DNA of 64,000 nt, taken from NCBI GenBank assembly GCA_036677145.1, contig JAKFFF010000096.1, positions 14,181 to 78,180 on the forward strand, written 5' to 3'. This DNA comes from CADEED01 sp036677145. GTDB lineage: Bacteria > Pseudomonadota > Gammaproteobacteria > Steroidobacterales > Steroidobacteraceae. Under the pieces are notes generated by a model. That model worked only from the letters and a program-made list of their open reading frames with translations. It ran no database searches and was not told the DNA's origin. Within the stretch, counting starts at the first letter, position 1, and each line of letters begins with the position of its first letter. This document shows positions 36,262 to 44,987 of this stretch, one piece after another. The position numbers and the translations under genes were made by a program.

Positions 36262-38679
36262 ATGCTGCATCGATTCTTGCCGCTTGCCGCTCTGCTATTT
36301 GTTTCCGTCTCGCTTCCGATGCATGCCCAGGCGCAACAGGCGGCGGAGGGCGGCGTTCGTGGACGCATCGTGGATTCGGTGACTGGACGGGCAGTACCGA
36401 CGGCCACTGTGCACCTCATGCGAAATCAGCGGGTTCAGCGCACGGTTGAAGCCGATACCTCCGGAGAGTTTTCGTTCGATCGTGTGCCGGAAGGTGTGTA
36501 CTCGGTCGAAGTCGAAGAGCAGGGCTACGTGAAAGCCGTGCAGGCCGATGTACGGGTCGTGCTTCGCAGAGTGGCTGCCGTCGAATTCGCGTTGGTGCGC
36601 GGGCGCGATGAGGTCCTTGCCGAAGTGGTCGTCTCGGCGCGCGCGCCAGCGGGGGATCCGGGGGCGACGCCGAACACTGTGCTGCTGGAGCGTGAAGAGA
36701 TACGCCGTAGCCCCGGCACCGCAGGCGACGTGTTCCGAGCGCTGGACGTTCTGCCGGGCGTCGTCTCGACGGGTGAGTTCTCGAGCTTCACCGTGCGCGG
36801 CAACGGGCCGCGGGACAACCTGATCCTGATCGACGGCATTCCTTTCGACAAGGTCGCGCATTTCGATGAGTCGCTCGGTGAGCAGGAAGGCGTCGATGGC
36901 GGCGGACGATATTCGATCTTCGCGCCGAACATCATCGGCAACGCCATGTTTTCTCCGGGCGGCTGGCGGGCGGCGGAGGGCGGCAGGAATGGCTCGCTGC
37001 TCGAGCTCGAGATCGCCGAGGGTAATCACGCGAGCGCCACGGCCGGCGCGCGTCTCGACATCATCGGGGTCGAGGCGGACTATGACGGGCCTAGCTACGT
37101 GGCCGACAACACCAGCTTGCTGTTGTCGGCGCGCCAGTTCGATTTCAGCAGATTGTTCGAAGCGATCGAGGAGCTGGACATCGGCCGGCAGCGCCTGACA
37201 GATTTCATCGGGAAGTCCGTCACCGACCTCAACGACGATCATCGTCTCGAGCTGCTGGCGATCTACTCGAGCGAGGATTCCACGCGAACAGTCGAGAATG
37301 CGCTCGCGTCCGAAAACTTCGAGGACGTGGGGCTCGAGGACTCGAAGCAGGACAGCACATTGCTCGGCGTGACGTGGCGGTGGTCGCCCGGTGATGTCGC
37401 ACGGTTGCGTAATACGTTCTATTACCGCAAGAGCGACACGACGGCCACGGAGGGTGAGGCCTACCCGGATCTCGCGGGCCCCGACCCGACGCCCGCGACG
37501 ACGCCGGTCCGCGAAGACATTCTGAGTATCAATGAGAGTGAAACAGAGATCGGCTGGCGCAGCGATTTCAGCACCGCGCTCGGCTCCGGTGGAATCTTCT
37601 CCGCCGGCGCCCAGGTCGCTCGCGTGGATCTCGACTCCGAACGCCGTCTCTCCGGTGACTGGATACGATTTGTGTTCGATCAGTCGGACTTTCGCGCCGA
37701 CCCGACACAACAGTACATCGTGTTGACGCCCGGGGAATACGACTCGACGCTGAGCGCAGCGGAGACGCGGATTGCCGCGTATGCCGACTACGCCTGGACC
37801 CGCGGCGTTTTTACAGTCACACCCGGAGTGCGCTACGAGCGCGATGGGTTTTCCGGAAAGTCCAACGTCGCCCCGCGCCTGATGTTGAGTTGGCAGCCCG
37901 ATGCGGTCACCCGGGTGTGGACCGGAGGTGGCGTGTATTACCAGGCACCGCGTTACCTCGATATCGCGGCCGATCCGTCCAATCTCGACCTGAAGAGCGA
38001 GCGTTCAACTCAGTTCGTGCTGGGCTTTTCCCGGCACCTGCGCGAGGACCTGTTTTTTTCGGCCGAAGGGTACTATCAGAAGCTGGACGATCTGATCGTG
38101 TTCGACGATCGGACTACGAACACTGCAACGAACATGGGCGAAGGGTCCGCGACGGGCGTGGATCTGATGCTCGTCAAACGCATGAGCCGACGCTGGAGCG
38201 CATCGGCGACCTACTCATACTCGCGCGCCCGCCGCGATGACAATCTCGGCGAAGGGGAACATCCCGCGGATTGGGATCGGCCGCATGCGTTCGGTATCGT
38301 CGGCACCTGGCAACCCAGCGATCGATGGACATTCTCGGCGAAATGGAAATACGCTTCGGGCCGGCCCACCGATGCATTCATCGTGCACAGCGACGTGTTG
38401 GGAGACGCAAGCCCCGTGCGCTATTCGAAGGAGCTGACGCTCACCAACGCCGAGCGTCTGCCTGCCTATCATTCGCTGAGTCTGCGCGCGGACTACCAGC
38501 GCCGCTTCGGCCCGCTCAGCCTGGTTGCCTACCTGGACATCCTGAACGTGTACGGGCGCGAGAACGCCAACGGTTATGAATGGGACGAACGTCGCGGCGT
38601 CAACATCATTGAAGGACTCGACGAGCCGATTCCCACCATCGGAATCAGGTTCGAATACTCCTGGACGCCAGGCAGATGA
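36262..38679 (+). CDS. TonB-dependent outer-membrane receptor with carboxypeptidase-regulatory-like N-terminal domain
   Basis: 805 residues. Signal peptide (cleavage near HAQA-QQ, residue 24), then a carboxypeptidase-D regulatory-like beta-sandwich (about 30-112: VRGRIVDSVTGRAVPTATV, GEFSFDRVPEGVYSVEVEEQ). A plug domain follows (about 125-240: LLEREEIRRSPGTAGDVFRAL, FTVRGNGPRDNLILIDGIPF) and then a 22-strand-type barrel ending in an aromatic-rich C-terminus. It lacks the STN signalling domain of FecA-type receptors. The substrate is unknown. ATG 36262 has GAGGA upstream and starts the signal peptide; an ATG at 36169 gives a non-signal extension. A response regulator starts 21 bases later and a sensor kinase after it, probably one operon. 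Confidence 0.88.
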   Translation: MLHRFLPLAALLFVSVSLPMHAQAQQAAEGGVRGRIVDSVTGRAVPTATVHLMRNQRVQRTVEADTSGEFSFDRVPEGVYSVEVEEQGYVKAVQADVRVVLRRVAAVEFALVRGRDEVLAEVVVSARAPAGDPGATPNTVLLEREEIRRSPGTAGDVFRALDVLPGVVSTGEFSSFTVRGNGPRDNLILIDGIPFDKVAHFDESLGEQEGVDGGGRYSIFAPNIIGNAMFSPGGWRAAEGGRNGSLLELEIAEGNHASATAGARLDIIGVEADYDGPSYVADNTSLLLSARQFDFSRLFEAIEELDIGRQRLTDFIGKSVTDLNDDHRLELLAIYSSEDSTRTVENALASENFEDVGLEDSKQDSTLLGVTWRWSPGDVARLRNTFYYRKSDTTATEGEAYPDLAGPDPTPATTPVREDILSINESETEIGWRSDFSTALGSGGIFSAGAQVARVDLDSERRLSGDWIRFVFDQSDFRADPTQQYIVLTPGEYDSTLSAAETRIAAYADYAWTRGVFTVTPGVRYERDGFSGKSNVAPRLMLSWQPDAVTRVWTGGGVYYQAPRYLDIAADPSNLDLKSERSTQFVLGFSRHLREDLFFSAEGYYQKLDDLIVFDDRTTNTATNMGEGSATGVDLMLVKRMSRRWSASATYSYSRARRDDNLGEGEHPADWDRPHAFGIVGTWQPSDRWTFSAKWKYASGRPTDAFIVHSDVLGDASPVRYSKELTLTNAERLPAYHSLSLRADYQRRFGPLSLVAYLDILNVYGRENANGYEWDERRGVNIIEGLDEPIPTIGIRFEYSWTPGR

Positions 38680-38700
38680 GCCGATCACCGAGACTGCCCT

Positions 38701-39366
38701 TTGAGATTGCTCATCATCGAAGATAACCAGCGTCTCTGTCAGGCCGTCGCGGCGAGCCTGCGTGCGCAAGGATTCGCGGTCGATACCGCGGCCTCGGCGA
38801 CCGAGGGACTGCGAATCTGGGGAGCGGCCGACTACGATGCCGCCGTGCTCGATCTCATGCTCCCGGACGGCACCGGCCTCAACGCGCTGAAGGTAATGCG
38901 TGACCGAGGCAGCACGACACCCGTGCTGATCCTCACCGCGCTGGGCGCGATCGAGGATCGCGTGCGCGGTCTGGATTGCGGCGCGGACGACTATCTCGTC
39001 AAACCCTTCGCGATGCAGGAGCTCATCGCCCGGCTGCGCGCGCTGCTGCGTCGGCCGGGCGCGGCATTGGGTCGCACGCTGACGCTCGGTTGCGTGAAGC
39101 TCGATACGTCCGCACGCATCGCCACCGTCGCCGAGATGCCGCTCGATCTGACACGCTCGGAGCTGATCGTGCTCGAAGCGCTGCTGCGCAATCAGGGTCG
39201 TGTGATCTCGAAGGAGCGGCTTGCCGAATGCCTGTACGATTTCGAGCAGGAGCGCAGTGCGAACTCGGTGGAGACGCACGTGCACAGGTTGCGCAAGAAG
39301 CTCGCGGCCGCGGGCGCTGATGTGTCGCTGCGGACTCTGCGCGGTCTGGGCTATCTGGCCTCCTGA
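38701..39366 (+). CDS. OmpR/PhoB-family response regulator
   Basis: 221 residues. Receiver domain with acidic pocket IIEDN, phosphoacceptor Asp51 in VLDLMLPDG and Lys101 in LVKPFAM; C-terminal winged helix (about 128-220) with LDLTRSELIVLEAL and SVETHVHRLRKKL. The start is TTG at 38701 because MRLLIIEDN is the family beginning and no ATG is nearby. It sits 21 bases after the TonB-dependent receptor and 10 bases before its sensor kinase, so its target may be the receptor operon itself (inference). Confidence 0.93.
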   Translation: MRLLIIEDNQRLCQAVAASLRAQGFAVDTAASATEGLRIWGAADYDAAVLDLMLPDGTGLNALKVMRDRGSTTPVLILTALGAIEDRVRGLDCGADDYLVKPFAMQELIARLRALLRRPGAALGRTLTLGCVKLDTSARIATVAEMPLDLTRSELIVLEALLRNQGRVISKERLAECLYDFEQERSANSVETHVHRLRKKLAAAGADVSLRTLRGLGYLAS

Positions 39367-39376
39367 TCGCAGCTCG

Positions 39377-40732
39377 ATGCGCGCTCCATCCCTGCTTCGA
39401 TCACTCGTCGTTAGACTGACCATCGTGGTCGTGCTGGCGCTCGCCGGCAGCTATCTGGTGTTGTACTCCGAGTTCCGCAAAGGGCTGTGGGGTCTGGAAG
39501 GCCAGAGCATTGCGGTCCAGGTGCAGGACCTGAGTTCGTCGATCGTGTCGGGGGCAGGACCACCGCGTCTCGAGTTGCCGCCGTCCCTGCGAGCGTTCTA
39601 CGCCCAACCGAATGCATTGAACGGTTATCAATTGTTGAGCGCAGATGGCACGGTGCTCGAGTCGGGCGGTTTCTCTGCGCCTTATCTGCCATTGCCGGCC
39701 ACTCGAGGCGATGGGCAGATCGTCATGCAGCGGGAAACGGATGCGTCGTCGGGCAACAGCATCATGGCTGCCACGCTCGATCTCGATGATCCTCACGGCC
39801 CATACCGTTTGCGTGTGGTGCGGAATCTCGAAGAGGCAGAGAGCCTGGTCGCCCAGCTCATGCTCGGCGCATTGGACGAGCTGTATTGGCCGATTGCCCT
39901 GCTTCTGATCGCCGTGGTCGGCGTCGTGGTCGTGACCGTGCTGTCCTCGCTTCGCTCTTTGCGCGCCGTGTCGCATCAGGCCTCGAGGTTGTCGCTGAAT
40001 AGTCTGGACGAGCGGTTGCATGCCCAAAACCTTCCGCGGGAGCTCGTTCCGCTGGTCCAGGCAGTCAACGCCTCGCTCGATCGGCTCGAAGCGGACTATC
40101 GCGTACAGAGGGAATTCTCCGCCAACGCAGCGCATCAGCTGCGCACCCCGCTTGCGACGTTGCGAGCACGGCTCGAGTCCCGCTTCTCGGCGCAGGAGCT
40201 GGGCGATGTTGCGTTCGAAATCGAGCAGCTCGCGCGGCTCGTCGAGCAACTGCTCTGTCTTGCGCGCCTCGATTCGCAGGAACAATTCCAGTTTGCCGCG
40301 TACGACGCTCACGCCGTTGCGCTGGAAGTGGCACGGGAGCTGGCGCCCGTTGCGCTCGAATCAGAGCACTACCTGACCGCCGTGACGCCCGACGCTTCCG
40401 TGCCTGCGCACGGGAATGCAACACTGACGCGCCTGGTCTTTCGCAACCTGATCGAGAACGCGATTCAGTACACACCCGCCGGCACGTCGATCACGCTGTC
40501 CGCTGATTCCGCCACTGTGATCATCGCCGATGATGGGCCCGGAATTGCTGCGCATGCCGCAGCTTCCCTGTTCGAGAGGTTCCGCCGCGCTCCCAATGCC
40601 TCCGGCCCCGGTGCGGGCCTGGGGCTCGCAATCGCAAAGTGCATCATGGAGCGGCAAGGCGGACGCCTGTCGCTCGACGCGACTACGGCCCGCGGCGCGC
40701 GTTTCGTGATGGAGTTTCCCGAGCCCAAGTAA
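39377..40732 (+). CDS. Sensor histidine kinase, QseC/TctE-like
   Basis: 451 residues, inner membrane. Helices at about 9-28 and 175-198 bracket a ~145-residue periplasmic sensor domain. HAMP-like linker, then DHp domain with phosphoacceptor His253 in NAAHQLRTPLATLRARL, and a HATPase_c domain with N box FRNLIENAIQYTP, G1 DDGPGIAAH and G2 GAGLGLAIAK. The AAHQLRTPL form of the H box is typical of the QseC/TctE/PmrB type. Partner of the preceding regulator. Convergent with the beta-propeller gene, with 116 bases between and no obvious terminator. Confidence 0.93.
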   Translation: MRAPSLLRSLVVRLTIVVVLALAGSYLVLYSEFRKGLWGLEGQSIAVQVQDLSSSIVSGAGPPRLELPPSLRAFYAQPNALNGYQLLSADGTVLESGGFSAPYLPLPATRGDGQIVMQRETDASSGNSIMAATLDLDDPHGPYRLRVVRNLEEAESLVAQLMLGALDELYWPIALLLIAVVGVVVVTVLSSLRSLRAVSHQASRLSLNSLDERLHAQNLPRELVPLVQAVNASLDRLEADYRVQREFSANAAHQLRTPLATLRARLESRFSAQELGDVAFEIEQLARLVEQLLCLARLDSQEQFQFAAYDAHAVALEVARELAPVALESEHYLTAVTPDASVPAHGNATLTRLVFRNLIENAIQYTPAGTSITLSADSATVIIADDGPGIAAHAAASLFERFRRAPNASGPGAGLGLAIAKCIMERQGGRLSLDATTARGARFVMEFPEPK

Positions 40733-40848
40733 GTTTCTCGCCCAGTCGATCTGGCGCGAGGAGGGCGTCGAAGCGATTGGAGCCCCAGTTACTTCAATGA
40801 ATCTCCCGATGCGCCGCGCCCACTTCGGGCCCGATTTCACGAGTGAAT

Positions 40849-42816
40849 TCAGAGTGACCTCCGCTCGATCAGCACGATGTCCGAGTTGTCGCGCCGGCGA
40901 TCGAACACGATTTCCCTGCCATCCGCGCTCACGTCGAAATCGCGAATCGTGTATTCAGTGCCGAAGTTCGTGAGCTGACGGCGTTCACCCGTGTCGAGAT
41001 CCACGCGCCAGAAGTTGGTGTGCCGCATTCCGCCTTCGAGTACCACGAGTGCGTGAGCACCTGGAAGCATGGCTACGCGCTTCGCGCCGCGCGGTAGTGA
41101 GATCTGCGGTAGTTTGTGCGGCCGGCCACGGATGTCCACGGCCTTGAGCACGAAGTCCGGGCCGACGTCCGCGTCCGCGTACACGATGAATCGTCCATCT
41201 GGCGACCACTGTGGATTGATTGCGTAACCCGATCCAAGCGCCGTGGGCTCACCGCCCTCGAGCTGGACTCGATAGAGACGCAGGCCGCCTGCCTCGCTGA
41301 CCGCGACGGCCAACGCGGTTCCATCCGGCGCCCATGTGGGCATGCCGCGCACTTCGAGCCGCGGCGCGAGCTCGCGCGCGACGGCGCGATCGACGTCAAG
41401 GCGGTCGAGAAGGAACAGCCTTGTTCCGTCAGGACCCTCGGCCACGAACGCCGCGCGCCTGCCGTCCGGACTGACGGCGGGACCGCCGACCACGCGGGCG
41501 TGCGCGCCGCTCCAGAGTTCCGTGGCCTTGCCGTCGACCAGCTTCCAGATCGCGTGGCCGTCGTTCTTGGCCGCGACGTACAGCAGGAATCCGGGGCCGA
41601 GGCGCGGCGCGCTGGCGGCGACCGTCGGTAGTTCGATGCGCGCGGCGTCCTCCTCGGCGGCGGGTTCATCGCTGATCGGTACGCGCCACAGGCTGGTCTT
41701 GCCGCGTTCGACAGTGGCGGCCAGTCGCGAGCCGTCCGCGCTCGCGGACAGGGAGGTGTATTGCTCGAAGCCGAAGCCAATCCGCCGCGTGCTCCGCTGG
41801 GCGATGTCGAACCCGTACAACCATGGGCCCGCGCCGTCCGGGGTGGTCGCGAGATACAACACCGTGTTCGCGTCGATGAAGGCCGGATACTCCACGCGTG
41901 AATTGTGATGCGTGAGCCGCTCGGGCTCGCTCGCGCCCGGCGCGAGGCGCCACAGGTCCATGGCGTCTGGCGGCAGGCCGCGCACGAAGTAGATAGTCGC
42001 GTCGTCCGGCGCCCATATGGGGTAATGGCAATGGACGCCGCGGGGCGCGACGTAGACCTGGGCCGGAGTGTCATCGCCCGTTCCGGCGACGAACAACGGA
42101 TCGCCTGGATCAGTGGTGTGGAACACTACGCGCTTGCCATCGCTCGTCCAGTCCAGCTCGACCGCGCGGCGCCGGTATTCGCGCAACGCGCCGCCCGTGG
42201 TTGGCACGGCCCACACGTTGACCGCATCGGGCCCCTCCTTGTTGCGTGTCCACAAAGTGACCTGCGATCCGTCGGGGGTGAACGCGACGCTGCGCACTTC
42301 CGGATTCAGCAATTCCGGTGCGGCGCCACGCGTGAGATTGTGGAACTCACCGCTGCCGAGTTTAGTGATCCAGGCATCCAGAGGCCCGTCGCGATCCGAG
42401 AGGAACGCGACGTACTTGCCATCACGGGAGATCGCCGCCGCCTGCTCGAAGCCGTCGAAATCGGTCAACGCAGTGACGCGCGCATCGGCGAACGGATCCG
42501 CGGCAGGAGGGGGAGGACGTGTCAGCCACCAGCCGGCCAGCAGCCCGAGTGATATCAGCGCGACCAGCGCAGGAATCCACGCGCGTGACCCGCGGAGGAA
42601 GGAGGGGGTCTCGGGGCGCGGGCTGCGCACCTTGAGCCAGGCGTCCAGCTCGGAACGGAAGGCATAGACCGACCCACGCTTGTCGTGCTGATGCCGGTGT
42701 ACGGGCATGCCTTCGCGGCGCTCCCAGCGCTGCACCGTGGTGACGTCGCGTTTCACATACGCGGCGATCGCCTTCCACGATCCCAGGCGATCGTCAGCCG
42801 GGGGGAATTCATCCAT
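40849..42816 (-). CDS. Membrane-anchored HTH protein with C-terminal TolB/PD40-type beta-propeller
   Basis: 655 residues in three parts. Residues 10-62 form a MerR/excisionase-like helix-turn-helix (LGSWKAIAAYVKRDVTTVQRW then RGSVYAFRSELDAWL). Residues 79-98 are one membrane helix. Residues 110-655 contain repeated WD40-like/PD40 strands (AISRDGKYVAFLSDRDG, AFTPDGSQVTLW, SPDGRRAAFVAEG, SPDGRFIVYADAD) typical of a TolB-like propeller, expected in the periplasm. The topology resembles one-component membrane regulators of the CadC kind, in which an outside domain senses and the inside domain binds DNA. I chose ATG 42816; a TTG at 42831 adds five residues. It is divergent from the haloperoxidase-like gene (167 bases between), its most likely target by position. 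Confidence 0.82.
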   Translation of the reverse strand: MDEFPPADDRLGSWKAIAAYVKRDVTTVQRWERREGMPVHRHQHDKRGSVYAFRSELDAWLKVRSPRPETPSFLRGSRAWIPALVALISLGLLAGWWLTRPPPPAADPFADARVTALTDFDGFEQAAAISRDGKYVAFLSDRDGPLDAWITKLGSGEFHNLTRGAAPELLNPEVRSVAFTPDGSQVTLWTRNKEGPDAVNVWAVPTTGGALREYRRRAVELDWTSDGKRVVFHTTDPGDPLFVAGTGDDTPAQVYVAPRGVHCHYPIWAPDDATIYFVRGLPPDAMDLWRLAPGASEPERLTHHNSRVEYPAFIDANTVLYLATTPDGAGPWLYGFDIAQRSTRRIGFGFEQYTSLSASADGSRLAATVERGKTSLWRVPISDEPAAEEDAARIELPTVAASAPRLGPGFLLYVAAKNDGHAIWKLVDGKATELWSGAHARVVGGPAVSPDGRRAAFVAEGPDGTRLFLLDRLDVDRAVARELAPRLEVRGMPTWAPDGTALAVAVSEAGGLRLYRVQLEGGEPTALGSGYAINPQWSPDGRFIVYADADVGPDFVLKAVDIRGRPHKLPQISLPRGAKRVAMLPGAHALVVLEGGMRHTNFWRVDLDTGERRQLTNFGTEYTIRDFDVSADGREIVFDRRRDNSDIVLIERRSL

Positions 42817-42983
42817 GTGTGAGACCTGCAAACCACCGCAAGAGACTGCATGACACGGTATCAGGCGTCGTGCCGCATCTTACCGCTTGGCGTTCCTCTC
42901 ACCAGCGCCGGACTGTGCCGGGCGAAGGGCCCCCAATGGCGGGCGGCCTGGTGCAAGCGGCCGGACGGCCGCGGGAGAGTGAA

Positions 42984-44264
42984 ATGAAAACGAAATCAGT
43001 TAGGTGGGCGGCGCTGGCCGCCACGGTCGGCTTGGCTGCAGCCGCCTACGCCGGGGATGGCCGCGACGCGGGAAGCGATCCCGGTGTCGTGACCGAATGG
43101 AATCAGATCCTGGAATCAGTGGTGCCTGCCGGCGGACTCACGCCGCCGCGCTACTACTCGATGCTGCACGTGGCGATGTTCGATGCGGTGAATTCGATAT
43201 CCGGTGACCATCGGCCGTTCCACACTCGGGTGTGGGCGCCGCGCGGCGCTTCGCTGGAGGCCGCTGCGGCGCAGGCAGCGCACGATGTACTCGCCGCGCA
43301 GTTCCCGGCATCGGTCGGAGTGTTCGATGCGGCATTGCAGGCGCGGCTCGCCGGCATTCCGACCGGGCGCGCGAAGCTCGGGGTTGAGGTAGGCCAGGCA
43401 GTTGCCGCCGAGATCCTGGAGTGGCGCGCGCACGACGGCTGGAATGATCCGGTGCCCGCGTACGTGTTGCCGGCGCTGCCGGGCCTGTACCAGCCGACTC
43501 CCCCGGCCTTCGGACCCGCGCAGTTCGTGCAGTTCGGCAGCACCACGCCGTTCGCGCTGTTGACGCCGACGCTGTACCTGCCCGTGGCGCCGCCAACGCT
43601 GACCAGCGAGCGTTACGCCACCGATTTCGAAGAAGTGAAGGCCGTGGGGTCGACGACCAGCACGGTGCGCACCCCTGAGCAGACTCAGCTTGCGCGACTG
43701 TTCGCGAGCGTCATCAGCAGTACCGTGCACTGGGCATTGTGGAATCACGTCGCGCGCGATACGGCTCAGGAAAAACACCTGTCGCTGGTCGAAAGCGCGC
43801 GGCTGTTCGCGTTGCTGAACGTGTCCATTCACGACGGTGTGCAGACCTCGCATACCAGCAAGTTCATCTACGGGTTGTGGCGACCGGTGACCGCGATCCG
43901 GCGCGCCGATGAAGATCTCAATCCGGCGACTACCGCGGATGCTGGGTGGACGCCTTTGCTCACGACGCCGCCATATCCCTCGTACTCCGGAAACATGGCT
44001 TGTGTCGGCTCGAGCGCCGCGCGTGCCTTGGGATTGTTCTACGGCACCGACGAAATGGCGTTCACCGCGAGGTGGGTCGGCTCGGGCGGCAATCCCGATG
44101 TCGCCCGCTCATATGCAACCTTTTCGGCCATGGCGCTCGACCAGGCGAACAGCCGTATCTTCGGCGGCATTCACTATCGGTTCGACAACGACGCGAGTCG
44201 CGCGACGTGTCCTCGTGTGGCGGACTACGTGTTCACTAACTACATGCGGCCGCTGCGGCGCTGA
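42984..44264 (+). CDS. Vanadium-haloperoxidase-like PAP2 protein, secreted, with altered active site
   Basis: 426 residues with a signal peptide ending AYA-GDG. Family features: Lys293 and Arg300 in KFIYGLWRPVTAIRR, and Arg391/His397 in SRIFGGIHYRFD, six residues apart as for the vanadate-binding Arg and His of vanadium haloperoxidases. The PSGH motif that should supply the second catalytic His is replaced by PSYSGN: one residue is missing and Asn337 stands where His is expected. Peroxidase or phosphatase activity may be lost or changed. A Cys pair (CVGSS and ATCPR) could form a disulfide. ATG 42984 is preceded by GGGAGAG. Expression may depend on the divergent HTH-propeller gene. Confidence 0.82.
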   Translation: MKTKSVRWAALAATVGLAAAAYAGDGRDAGSDPGVVTEWNQILESVVPAGGLTPPRYYSMLHVAMFDAVNSISGDHRPFHTRVWAPRGASLEAAAAQAAHDVLAAQFPASVGVFDAALQARLAGIPTGRAKLGVEVGQAVAAEILEWRAHDGWNDPVPAYVLPALPGLYQPTPPAFGPAQFVQFGSTTPFALLTPTLYLPVAPPTLTSERYATDFEEVKAVGSTTSTVRTPEQTQLARLFASVISSTVHWALWNHVARDTAQEKHLSLVESARLFALLNVSIHDGVQTSHTSKFIYGLWRPVTAIRRADEDLNPATTADAGWTPLLTTPPYPSYSGNMACVGSSAARALGLFYGTDEMAFTARWVGSGGNPDVARSYATFSAMALDQANSRIFGGIHYRFDNDASRATCPRVADYVFTNYMRPLRR

Positions 44265-44319
44265 CTGGCATTCGGTCGCCGCGCCGCGGGCGCGCGGCGA
44301 CCCTTTCGGTGCCCGCGCG

Positions 44320-44940
44320 TCAGCCCTTGAATCCCTTCGCCACGATGTACACCTCGCGCGACTGCGCGCGCGAAGCGGCGGGCTTGCGGATCAGCACCTT
44401 CTCGAACGAGGTGCGCAATTCCTTCACGTATTGATCCGAACCCGCGCCCTGGAACATCTTCGCCACGAAGTTGGCGCCGGGTTTCAGTGTCTTGCGCACG
44501 GTGTCGAGCGCCAGCTCCAGGAAATACATCGAGGAGGCCTGGTCGGCGGAATCGATGCCCGTGATGTTGGGCGCGATGTCCGAGATGATTAGATCGAACT
44601 TTCCGCCGCCCAGCCAGGCGAGCAACTGCTCGACGGTGGCGTCTTCCGTGAAATCGCCCTGGATGAAATCCACGTGGGCGAGCGAGGACATCGGCAGGAT
44701 GTCGGTCGCGAGGACGCGGCCCTTGGCGCCCACGAGTTTGCCCGCCACCTGTGACCAGCCGCCGGGCGCGGACCCCAGGTCCATGATCCGCATGCCGGGC
44801 TTGATCAGCCGGTCTTTCTCATTGAGTTCGATGAGTTTGTAAGCGGACCGCGATCGATACCCGTCCCGTTGCGCCTGTTTGACGAACGGATCGCTGATGT
44901 GTCGGGCCAGCCACTGGCTGCTGCTCTTGGATCGAGGCAT
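44320..44940 (-). CDS. rlmE: 23S rRNA (uridine2552-2'-O)-methyltransferase
   Basis: FtsJ/RrmJ methyltransferase that 2'-O-methylates U2552 in the 50S subunit A site. 206 residues (E. coli 209). SAM motif MDLGSAPGGWSQVA, the catalytic Lys-Asp-Lys-Glu tetrad context (RSAYKLIE, LIISDIAPNITG, FVAKMFQG) and the C-terminal SREVYIVAKGFKG. In E. coli rlmE is immediately upstream of ftsH; here it is 30 kb away, on the other strand, inside the accessory block. A -10-like TAGAAT ends only nine bases before the ATG, so its mRNA may be nearly leaderless. Confidence 0.96.
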   Translation of the reverse strand: MPRSKSSSQWLARHISDPFVKQAQRDGYRSRSAYKLIELNEKDRLIKPGMRIMDLGSAPGGWSQVAGKLVGAKGRVLATDILPMSSLAHVDFIQGDFTEDATVEQLLAWLGGGKFDLIISDIAPNITGIDSADQASSMYFLELALDTVRKTLKPGANFVAKMFQGAGSDQYVKELRTSFEKVLIRKPAASRAQSREVYIVAKGFKG

Positions 44941-44949
44941 ATTGTGCGC

Positions 44950-44955
44950 ATTCTA
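44950..44955 (-). promoter_or_regulatory. Possible -10 of rlmE (near-leaderless)
   Basis: TAGAAT on the minus strand followed by GCGCAC and then the rlmE ATG after nine bases in all. A start at the usual 6-8 bases would leave an untranslated leader of only two to three bases. No good -35 seen. Confidence 0.4.
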
Positions 44956-44987
44956 CCTCTGCCGGGTTAACCGGCCAGGAACCCGCC

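Noticed and set aside
40733..40848. Terminator between the sensor kinase and the convergent propeller gene
   Set aside because: Only short imperfect G/C pairings are present and no T run follows on either strand.
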